Of a DNA stretch of 6,817 nt, positions 1 to 4,892 are shown piece after piece. A program made the translations under genes and the position numbers. Source of the DNA: Candidatus Saccharibacteria bacterium UBA2834 (GTDB lineage Bacteria > Patescibacteriota > Saccharimonadia > Saccharimonadales > Saccharimonadaceae); the NCBI GenBank assembly GCA_002351365.1, contig DEGE01000024.1:18478-25294 (forward strand), in the 5' to 3' direction. Positions within the stretch are counted from its first letter, which is position 1. Each line of letters begins with the position of its first letter. The notes beneath the pieces are model-generated. The model was not told the DNA's origin. It saw only the letters and a program-made list of their open reading frames with translations, and ran no database searches.

Positions 1-553
1 TTAACTCGTCGATCTCCTCGAGACGAACCACGAGATTATCGACCGCTTCGCGCGCAATTTTCAGCATAATATGCATGTAGCGCCCGAATTCGTCCGGCAT
101 TCCCCCTTCCAGCTCGTCATAAAGATCAATTAGATGTTCGGCCAGAGTTGCTTCTTCGTCCACTGCGCCGTTCATACCATCGTTTGTATTGGTTTCGTCC
201 TTGCAGACGGCCGCAATAACCAACTCATCGCCAGTCCGCCTGGCATGATATTTTTCGCCATCCGCAATGTCGTTCAAAAGACGGTTGATTTCGCGCATTC
301 GCAAAATCACGACCTGAGCCTTAAAGACCGAAACCACGTAAGTTTCATCGTCCAAGCCATCATGGAGCAAATCGACTTCTCTACCATCGACCATCACTAC
401 TGATGCATGGTTATGAAGCATGCGGATCAACGGGGAAACCACATTCTCCATTACGACCGAGTATCCCATCAGGCCCAGCCCATCCAGAGAGTTTAAGCGT
501 GCTGTAACTGCGCGAGCGAAGTTCACTCCGCTCATAAAAACTTTGTTTTCCAT
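1..553 (-). CDS. Hypothetical soluble protein, 3' end beyond the window
   Basis: This open frame begins with ATG at 551-553 and stays open for 184 codons to the left edge, so its C-terminus is outside the window. A UAG lies in frame directly before the ATG, and a strong Shine-Dalgarno GGAGGTGAG (561-569) precedes it by a suitable distance, so the start is well fixed. I do not recognise the family. The visible part starts MENKVFMSGVNFARAVTARL, has no signal peptide or membrane segment, and is rich in Leu, Val, Met and acidic residues. It looks mostly helical, with an acidic stretch around residues 116-155 and a helix with alternating charge near the end (residues 158-184). It has its own promoter (635-663) and is separated from the upstream gene by a terminator, so it starts a transcription unit. 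Function unknown; the case for coding rests on the long open frame, the ribosome binding site and the promoter. Confidence 0.82.
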   Translation of the reverse strand, partial: MENKVFMSGVNFARAVTARLNSLDGLGLMGYSVVMENVVSPLIRMLHNHASVVMVDGREVDLLHDGLDDETYVVSVFKAQVVILRMREINRLLNDIADGEKYHARRTGDELVIAAVCKDETNTNDGMNGAVDEEATLAEHLIDLYDELEGGMPDEFGRYMHIMLKIAREAVDNLVVRLEEIDEL

Positions 554-560
554 CTAAACA

Positions 561-569
561 CTCACCTCC
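561..569 (-). promoter_or_regulatory. Shine-Dalgarno site of the partial left-hand gene
   Basis: On the minus strand this reads GGAGGTGAG, 7 bases before the ATG at 553 (11 from the GGAGG core). It fixes the start of the partial gene, whose frame is closed by UAG immediately upstream. The first bases of the site overlap a short sequence (567-571) that is complementary to 581-585 in the leader. Confidence 0.8.
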
Positions 570-634
570 AATGTTCAAGTTTGGAAAAACTAAGTTGCAG
601 AACATTTGGCACACAAAAAGTACCAAACAGCAAA

Positions 635-663
635 ACTATAGCATAAAAACTATACAAAGTCAA
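635..663 (-). promoter_or_regulatory. Sigma70-type promoter of the partial left-hand gene
   Basis: On the minus strand there is TTGACT (658-663), a 17-base spacer and TATAGT (635-640), each one base off consensus. The predicted transcription start is near 628, giving a leader of about 75 bases before the ATG at 553. It lies just downstream of the terminator of the previous gene. Confidence 0.75.
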
Positions 664-669
664 CCAGAC

Positions 670-707
670 AAAAAAGCACCCCCGAAGTCCGCGCAACTTC
701 AGGGGGT
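670..707 (-). terminator. Rho-independent terminator of the gene at 724-1248
   Basis: Read on the minus strand, ACCCCC and GAAGU pair with ACUUC and GGGGGU, with one bulged U and a 7-base loop. After two more bases comes a run of six U (670-675). It begins 17 bases after the stop codon at 724-726. The other strand has no matching U tract, so it works in one direction. Confidence 0.85.
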
Positions 708-723
708 TATAGCATTAATTAAT

Positions 724-1248
724 TTACTTTTCCCAAATCATCTCAACATCATGCGCCAACTTATCGTGCGCCACCACCATTGCACTGTACTCTCGAGAAG
801 ACGATATTTTGTCGTTCAGCAAAAGCTGCGTCGGCGTCCAAAACATAATTGCTCCCAAGTGCAGCTTCTGGCGATACAGCAACGCTCGGATAAAACGTAG
901 CTGCGCCAAACAAACCGAGCGCAAATCCTCATCCGTCAAGCCATCCCGAATTGGCGTCAGTAGCTGCTGGATTAAGGCATGTTGCTTTGCAAAAATTTCC
1001 GCATAAGCAATCTGGAATCGCGTCGCATTAGCACTAGACCACACGTCCGCGTCAAGCTGCCTACGCACGCCATCTAGGGCCAGTTCATAACTGTCACGTA
1101 GTGGACAATCTTTTGGCAAAGCGAAGTAGATTTCTTGTAGATAATCGTAGTAACAGCCTCCATCGAGACCATCCTGTAAGGCCTTCAAGATGATTTTCTC
1201 ATCCACTCCCTTCAAATAGTCTCTCACTTTATCGTACATCGTACTCAA
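724..1248 (-). CDS. Hypothetical soluble, mostly helical protein
   Basis: About 174 residues, ending in TAA at 724-726. I do not recognise the family. It has no signal peptide or membrane segment, looks alpha-helical throughout, and is rich in Leu, Ala, Asp and Gln. Notable stretches are DGGCYYDYLQEIYFALPKDC (residues 31-50 from the TTG) and a long helical middle. Start choice: the frame can be extended to a TTG at 1305, but that codon is in the loop of the uvrD terminator and is rejected. A strong site AGGAGGTGG (1254-1262) is 5 bases from a TTG at 1246-1248 and 14 bases from the first ATG at 1237-1239. I chose the TTG for spacing; the ATG would shorten the protein by three residues. The apparent promoter (1321-1349) overlaps the end of uvrD and lies upstream of the uvrD terminator hairpin. 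Function unknown. Confidence 0.8.
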   Translation of the reverse strand: MSTMYDKVRDYLKGVDEKIILKALQDGLDGGCYYDYLQEIYFALPKDCPLRDSYELALDGVRRQLDADVWSSANATRFQIAYAEIFAKQHALIQQLLTPIRDGLTDEDLRSVCLAQLRFIRALLYRQKLHLGAIMFWTPTQLLLNDKISSSREYSAMVVAHDKLAHDVEMIWEK

Positions 1249-1253
1249 AAAGA

Positions 1254-1262
1254 CCACCTCCT
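1254..1262 (-). promoter_or_regulatory. Shine-Dalgarno site deciding the start of the 724-1248 gene
   Basis: The minus strand reads AGGAGGTGG. From the GGAGG core it is 8 bases to a TTG (1248) and 17 bases to the ATG (1239). In the two other genes here with a clear GGAGG core the spacing is 9 and 11, which favours the TTG. The site also lies well downstream of the upstream TTG at 1305, arguing against that start. Confidence 0.65.
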
Positions 1263-1287
1263 CTTTCTTGCGCGAATCAGGAAAAGT

Positions 1288-1317
1288 AAAAAAGAGCCTC
1301 GGCAACGCCGATTACTC
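1288..1317 (-). terminator. Terminator hairpin after uvrD, within the leader of the next gene
   Basis: On the minus strand TCGGC (1307-1311) pairs with GCCGA (1299-1303) around a GTT loop. An outer GAG/CTC pair (1315-1317 with 1294-1296) closes across a small internal loop. Six U follow (1288-1293). It starts 15 bases after the uvrD stop codon. The stem is modest, so termination may be partial. Confidence 0.65.
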
Positions 1318-1320
1318 TAT

Positions 1321-1349
1321 ATTATAACATCTTAATAATAAACCGGCAA
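1321..1349 (-). promoter_or_regulatory. Extended -10 promoter for the 724-1248 gene
   Basis: On the minus strand there is a perfect TATAAT (1321-1326) with the extended element TGT before it (1327-1329). A weak -35 TTGCCG (1344-1349) sits 17 bases upstream. The promoter overlaps the last codons of uvrD. The predicted start, about 1313-1315, is at the foot of the uvrD terminator hairpin, so that hairpin would be the first structure in the new transcript. Confidence 0.55.
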
Positions 1350-3341
1350 ATCAGGCGGAAACGGATCGCTTCCTTCCGAATCCCATCCGTCCGTAAAACC
1401 ATCACCATCTTTATCGCGAAAACTATCACTTTCGCCAAAGTCGTCGTCACCAAAATCATCACCGTTGCGCGAAATTGTGCCACTACTCGACAAACCGTAC
1501 GGATTAAAACCCAGGTCCTGCAAGAATCGTGACGGAAAATTATAATTGCGACCACCAAAAACAGAACGCGATTGCGCATAAGTCAAAAACAACTGCTGCA
1601 TGGCGCGCGTCATGCCGACATAAGCCAAGCGGCGCTCTTCCTCAACATCTTCCGCCGACTCGTCCATTGATCGCACATGTGGCAGCAACCCCTCTTCCAT
1701 GCCAACCAAAAATACCACTGGAAATTCCAAACCTTTGGCAGCATGTAGTGTCATTAAAGTTACAGCATGATCGCCGTTATCCTCGTCCGCCGACGACATC
1801 AGTGCCGCATCAGCCAAAAACTCATCCAGAGTCGCATAGCCACCTGCCTCGCCAATCAAGGCTGTAATGTTTTCATTACGCTCCTCAGCCTTTAATTTAT
1901 CGCCATCATTTAAATACTGGCGGTAATCAATTTCTTGCAACAATTTTTCAACAATTTCTGCCGGCTGCATCGCATTTGCGTGCGCCTTGCGCAAATCCAG
2001 TAATATCCGCAAAAATTCCTCATAATTTTTCGCCGCTTTACCGGTTAATTTATCATCTCCGCCATTTAGAATCTTCTGGAGAGACGCCGCACCGATGCCA
2101 CGCGCCGGCACATTCACTACGCGTTGCAAGGCAACCGTATCTAATGGATTCACGATTAAGTGCAAGTAGGCCAAGATATCTTTAATTTCCTTACGATCAT
2201 AAAAGCGCACCCCACCCACCAACTTATATGGAATTACCATCTGTGCGAACGCATGCTCGAAGGCCTGCGATTGCGCATTCGTACGATACAATACCGCGAA
2301 ATCACTTAGTGGTCGACCGCTATTTTTAATCATGCGCGCCACCCAGGCAGCCTCTTCCTTCTCGTCACGCAAAGCCTTAATTTCAACCGGCGCACCATGC
2401 CCCGCTTTCGTAAAAAGCACCTTATCACTACGCTGCGTATTCTTCGTAATAATTTTCTGAGCCGCATCCAAAATATTCTGCGTCGAACGATAGTTCTGCT
2501 CGAGTTTTATTACCTTTGCGCCCGGAAAATCACGCTCAAAATTCAAGATATTCGTAAAATCTGCGCCGCGCCACGAATAAATAGATTGCCAGTCATCACC
2601 CACGCAACAAATATTACGCTCGTCATTTACGAGCATCTTTACCATCTCGTACTGAATATGGTTCGTATCCTGATACTCATCGATCAAAATATGACGAAAT
2701 TTTCTTTGCCACTTCGCTCGTAAATCCGGCCGCAAACGAAACATCCTCGCAACTTCCAATAGCAAATCATCAAAATCTACCGCATCGGCATGTTTGCGCA
2801 TATCTTCATACTTTTCGTAAACCTCTGCGATTTTTTGTTGCTGCGGATAAAGCGCACTCGCCAACATTTCATCAGGATCGCGCCCCTCATTTTTGGCTTT
2901 CGAAATTGCCGCTTCACACGCCTTCGGCTTTAGGTTTTTATCATTAATGCCCAGCTCTTTCATTGCCCGCTTAATTAGAGTTAGGCGATCATCCGTGTCA
3001 TAAATTACAAAATTTTTCGATAAGCCAACATTCTCGGCTTCAATACGCAAAATCCTCACGCAAATTGAGTGAAAAGTCCCCATCCATGGCATAAAAGCGT
3101 GCGAATTTGGCATACCGAGCAACGTCGCCAAACGTTCACGCATCTCACGTGCCGCCTTATTCGTGAAAGTTAATGCTAAAATTTCATATGGCTGCACGCC
3201 ATTCGCAATCAAATTCGCAATGCGGTGTGTTAAAGTCTTCGTTTTGCCGGATCCTGCACCAGCCAAAATTAATACCGGCCCCGTCAAAGTCTCCACGGCC
3301 TCTTTTTGTGCCTTATTTAATCCCGTCAAAATATCAGACAT
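1332..3341 (-). CDS. uvrD: UvrD/PcrA-family superfamily 1 DNA helicase
   Basis: ATP-dependent 3'-5' DNA helicase of the UvrD/PcrA/Rep group, acting in the cytoplasm in excision repair, replication restart and removal of recombinase filaments (family knowledge). All helicase motifs are visible in the 669-residue product: Q motif LNKAQ (8-12), Walker A AGAGSGKT (27-34), Ia LTFTNKAA (56-63), GTFHS (87-91), Walker B ILIDEYQDTN (217-226), III VGDDWQSIYSWRGAD (246-260), IV LEQNYRST (279-286), V TLMTLHAAKGLEF (528-540) and VI YVGMTRA (574-580). Start: the frame extends to ATG 3395, but the ATG at 3339-3341 places the Q motif at the usual distance and avoids translating a terminator. No good Shine-Dalgarno precedes it, and a -10 box ends 7 bases upstream, so the mRNA may be leaderless. 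Oddity: after the 2A/2B core it ends in a ~59-residue Asp/Gly/Ser-rich tail (611-669) with a calcium-loop pattern, in place of the Tudor-like RNA-polymerase-binding region of PcrA/UvrD. The choice between UvrD and PcrA names is not resolvable here. Confidence 0.94.
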   Translation of the reverse strand: MSDILTGLNKAQKEAVETLTGPVLILAGAGSGKTKTLTHRIANLIANGVQPYEILALTFTNKAAREMRERLATLLGMPNSHAFMPWMGTFHSICVRILRIEAENVGLSKNFVIYDTDDRLTLIKRAMKELGINDKNLKPKACEAAISKAKNEGRDPDEMLASALYPQQQKIAEVYEKYEDMRKHADAVDFDDLLLEVARMFRLRPDLRAKWQRKFRHILIDEYQDTNHIQYEMVKMLVNDERNICCVGDDWQSIYSWRGADFTNILNFERDFPGAKVIKLEQNYRSTQNILDAAQKIITKNTQRSDKVLFTKAGHGAPVEIKALRDEKEEAAWVARMIKNSGRPLSDFAVLYRTNAQSQAFEHAFAQMVIPYKLVGGVRFYDRKEIKDILAYLHLIVNPLDTVALQRVVNVPARGIGAASLQKILNGGDDKLTGKAAKNYEEFLRILLDLRKAHANAMQPAEIVEKLLQEIDYRQYLNDGDKLKAEERNENITALIGEAGGYATLDEFLADAALMSSADEDNGDHAVTLMTLHAAKGLEFPVVFLVGMEEGLLPHVRSMDESAEDVEEERRLAYVGMTRAMQQLFLTYAQSRSVFGGRNYNFPSRFLQDLGFNPYGLSSSGTISRNGDDFGDDDFGESDSFRDKDGDGFTDGWDSEGSDPFPPDLPVYY
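1380..1415 (-). other. DxDxDGxxDxxD calcium-loop-like motif in the helicase tail
   Basis: Codons 643-654 of the helicase encode DKDGDGFTDGWD. This fits the DxDxDGxxDxxD pattern of thrombospondin type 3 and EF-hand-like calcium loops. It is a single copy within an acidic low-complexity C-terminus (residues 611-669). Whether it binds metal in the cytoplasm is unknown; the pattern match itself is exact. Confidence 0.6.
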
Positions 3342-3348
3342 ATACTTT

Positions 3349-3354
3349 ATTTTA
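3349..3354 (-). promoter_or_regulatory. Putative -10 box of uvrD
   Basis: The minus strand reads TAAAAT, ending 7 bases before the A of the ATG at 3341, in a short AT-rich gap after the preceding terminator. No good -35 is visible 16-18 bases upstream, where the terminator stem lies. The spacing predicts transcription starting at or one base before the ATG. Confidence 0.45.
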
Positions 3355-3360
3355 CACCAT

Positions 3361-3388
3361 AAAAATACCGGCGTAATTCCTACGCCGG
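3361..3388 (-). terminator. Rho-independent terminator of the 3397-3909 gene
   Basis: On the minus strand CCGGCGTA (3381-3388) pairs perfectly with TACGCCGG (3368-3375) around a 5-base loop. The tail TATTTTT (3361-3367) follows. It begins 8 bases after the TGA stop at 3397-3399 and separates this gene from uvrD. Confidence 0.8.
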
Positions 3389-3396
3389 CCAGCATG

Positions 3397-3909
3397 TCAG
3401 TTTGCGCCTTCTTTCAGTTCATCGAATAGTTTCTCAATCGCGGCTTCAGTCAGATAAAATGCGGGCAGTTGCCCCTTCTTTTGCGCTTCCGCGCCATCAC
3501 TTATGCCGGCCACAAGATATTTTAATTCGCCACGATCCTTTTTCTTCGTATACTCCTCGTACCAATCCGTAAACTGCCAGTTTGCATCGCGAAAACGCTG
3601 AATCTTATCCAATACATAGCCATCCTTGGATGCAAACATATGTAAGCGAATTCGCTTTCCAAGACAAGCTTCATAGTAATAACGAGTGCACGTCACATCA
3701 TGCGGACGCATCGAAACGCCATATACGCGCAAAAGCCCCTCCAGGTCAAAATACCGCCCGGAGCAAAAACGCTGCTTAAAGTTGGCGCGACTCAGCGTTC
3801 TCCTTGTCCACGCCAAAAACAGAAATTGCTCAAACCACATCAATGCCGCTACTGCCAAAACGACAGATATCGTAGCCACCAGAAGCATCAACTTATCGCG
3901 GTTCACCAT
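3397..3909 (-). CDS. Hypothetical single-pass membrane protein
   Basis: 170 residues ending in TGA. A short N-terminus MVNRDK is followed by one strong hydrophobic helix (about residues 7-26, possibly to 34), then TRR and a soluble C-terminal domain rich in Arg, Lys, Tyr and Phe. By the positive-inside rule the topology is uncertain, because basic residues flank both sides of the helix. Cysteines lie at 49, 74 and 82. No lipobox and no recognised domain. Start: the frame runs up to a TTG at 3993 and an ATG at 3981, but the -10 box is at 3982-3987, so those codons lie at or before the transcription start. The ATG at 3907-3909 has AGGAGG (3919-3924) 9 bases upstream and is chosen. It stands alone between two terminators with its own promoter. 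Its neighbour at 4026-4808 is another membrane-anchored protein, so an envelope role is a fair guess and no more. Confidence 0.82.
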   Translation of the reverse strand: MVNRDKLMLLVATISVVLAVAALMWFEQFLFLAWTRRTLSRANFKQRFCSGRYFDLEGLLRVYGVSMRPHDVTCTRYYYEACLGKRIRLHMFASKDGYVLDKIQRFRDANWQFTDWYEEYTKKKDRGELKYLVAGISDGAEAQKKGQLPAFYLTEAAIEKLFDELKEGAN

Positions 3910-3918
3910 ATAGTTTCT

Positions 3919-3924
3919 CCTCCT
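3919..3924 (-). promoter_or_regulatory. Shine-Dalgarno site deciding the start of the 3397-3909 gene
   Basis: The minus strand reads AGGAGG, a full consensus, 9 bases before the ATG at 3909. It selects this ATG over the longer frame that opens at 3993. Confidence 0.8.
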
Positions 3925-3981
3925 CTTGAACCAAAATGGGTCAAACCGAAAAAATACATCGCTATCTCTGCGACGAAACAT

Positions 3982-4009
3982 ATTATACAACAAAAAATCC
4001 CCCTCGCAA
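3982..4009 (-). promoter_or_regulatory. Promoter of the 3397-3909 gene, -35 inside the terminator loop
   Basis: On the minus strand a perfect TATAAT (3982-3987) has TTGCGA (4004-4009) 16 bases upstream. The -35 hexamer is made from the loop and loop-closing bases of the upstream terminator hairpin. The predicted start near 3975 gives a leader of about 65 bases to the ATG at 3909. Confidence 0.6.
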
Positions 4010-4020
4010 GGGGGATTTTT
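3992..4020 (-). terminator. Terminator of the 4026-4808 gene, possibly bidirectional
   Basis: A perfect 12-bp inverted repeat (3993-4004 with 4009-4020) has a 4-base loop and a five-C/five-G core. On the minus strand a run of six U ends the structure (3992-3997), 5 bases after the TAG stop at 4026-4028. The plus strand also ends in five T, so it could act in both directions. Its core is identical to the terminator at 4864-4890. Confidence 0.88.
3993..4019. repeat. 27-bp direct repeat, copy 1 (terminator)
   Basis: These 27 bases are identical to 4864-4890, in the same orientation, 871 bp apart. Each copy is a terminator hairpin. Together they bracket the gene at 4026-4808. Confidence 0.9.
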
Positions 4021-4025
4021 ATAGG

Positions 4026-4808
4026 CTAGTCTATGAAGCCGTATTTCTTATAGTCTGCCTCTTTGGAGCTGCCATCCATATAGTGAACAATCGTTAGCGC
4101 CTCGTCGCCACCAATCGCATTGGTAACACCACGAACATTACTATCGACATTCTTATTTAACTTTAGGCTGACTTTTCCTTCGTAGAGGTTACTACTCGTC
4201 AAAGTACTAACATTACCTTCCTTATCGATGAAGATCGTACTTGCAAAAACCTTCTGTTGACCATATTCAGCTTCTACTACTGTCACAATATTTGATAGAT
4301 CGAGCTTATACCCATCAAAGGTAAACTCTTTGCTATCATTGCCCAACTCATACCATGATTCAAAGTCTTCATATTTCAGCGTATAAGTACCTTTTTCACC
4401 GATGTTATCAGCATCACTAATCGTAATATTATATTGTTCGCCCGCATAGAATGAAGTTGCTGGCTCATAATACACATCGCCGCTCTTCGTTACATAATAA
4501 GTACCATGCCATACAGTGTCACCTCTGCCATAAACATAGCCATTGCCGCCAGTTGCAATTTCTTTGGTTTCTTTTTCGTCCTCTGCGGCGGTTACGCATT
4601 TTTCTGTTTCGCCAGAATCAACCCTCGAGGCCGTATCGTTCGAGCTTGTTTTATCTAAACAAATGTAAACCACAAGACCAATCACGACCAATACAAGCAC
4701 TACGCAAAGAATTTTAAATAAATTACCGGTCTTCTTTGCTGCCGGCGCCTCCACCGCTGGCGTTACCTCTGCCGGCTTTTCTTCATTTAGATTATTATCT
4801 AAATCCAT
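4026..4808 (-). CDS. Membrane-anchored surface protein of unknown family
   Basis: 260 residues. The first ~28 residues are polar and Pro/Ala/Glu-rich, ending in KKTGN. A single hydrophobic helix follows (about 31-51, core ILCVVLVLVVIGLVVYICL), then a Ser/Thr/Glu linker (52-88) and a domain (about 89-260) rich in Gly, Tyr, Asp, Thr and Val that looks beta-stranded. This is the layout of an uncleaved signal-anchor protein with a short cytoplasmic N-terminus and a large extracellular part. No signal peptidase site or lipobox (the Cys at 50 is preceded by VYI) is evident. The ATG at 4806-4808 has an AGGGAG Shine-Dalgarno 6 bases upstream. The gene has its own promoter (4838-4865) and terminator, and is bracketed by two copies of one 27-bp sequence. 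I do not recognise the outer domain. A role at the cell surface, for example contact with the environment or a host cell, is only inference from topology. Confidence 0.87.
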   Translation of the reverse strand: MDLDNNLNEEKPAEVTPAVEAPAAKKTGNLFKILCVVLVLVVIGLVVYICLDKTSSNDTASRVDSGETEKCVTAAEDEKETKEIATGGNGYVYGRGDTVWHGTYYVTKSGDVYYEPATSFYAGEQYNITISDADNIGEKGTYTLKYEDFESWYELGNDSKEFTFDGYKLDLSNIVTVVEAEYGQQKVFASTIFIDKEGNVSTLTSSNLYEGKVSLKLNKNVDSNVRGVTNAIGGDEALTIVHYMDGSSKEADYKKYGFID

Positions 4809-4837
4809 TTTTGCTCCCTTTATATTACCTTAGTTCA

Positions 4838-4865
4838 ATTTTAGCATAAGCGTAATAGACATCAA
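4838..4865 (-). promoter_or_regulatory. Extended -10 promoter of the 4026-4808 gene
   Basis: On the minus strand TAAAAT (4838-4843) carries the extended element TGC (4844-4846). A -35 TTGATG (4860-4865) lies 16 bases upstream, overlapping the U tract of the thrS terminator. The predicted start near 4831 gives a leader of about 22 bases. Confidence 0.6.
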
Positions 4866-4890
4866 AAATCCCCCTCGCAAGGGGGATTTT
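4864..4890 (-). terminator. Terminator of thrS
   Basis: A perfect inverted repeat with five-C/five-G core and 4-base loop. On the minus strand it ends in five U (4864-4868). It begins 2 bases after the thrS TAA (4893-4895). Its sequence is identical to the terminator core at 3993-4019. Confidence 0.88.
4864..4890. repeat. 27-bp direct repeat, copy 2 (terminator)
   Basis: Identical over 27 bases to 3993-4019 and in the same orientation. The identity stops on both sides, so the shared unit is just the hairpin with its A and T arms. Confidence 0.9.
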
Positions 4891-4892
4891 AT

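Noticed and set aside
134..403. Plus-strand open frame of 89 codons inside the partial left-hand gene
   Set aside because: It lies wholly opposite the 184-codon minus-strand frame, which has a Shine-Dalgarno and a promoter; this frame has neither.
411..626. Minus-strand open frame of 71 codons overlapping the promoter region
   Set aside because: It runs in a different frame through the leader and the real start of the partial gene; it is a shadow.
1249..1305. N-terminal extension of the 724-1248 gene to a TTG at 1305
   Set aside because: The TTG is in the loop of the uvrD terminator and the extension reads through its U tract; the Shine-Dalgarno lies downstream of it.
1529..2723. Plus-strand open frames opposite uvrD (1529-1867, 1976-2185, 2397-2723)
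   Set aside because: They are short, lack ribosome binding sites and lie opposite conserved helicase motifs.
3342..3395. Upstream ATG of uvrD at 3395, overlapping the previous stop region
   Set aside because: The 18 extra residues would be encoded by a terminator hairpin and precede the Q motif by more than is usual for the family. Coupled translation cannot be fully excluded.
3910..3993. N-terminal extension of the 3397-3909 gene to TTG 3993 or ATG 3981
   Set aside because: It would start inside the upstream terminator or at the -10 box, before the predicted transcription start; the AGGAGG site fits the ATG at 3909.
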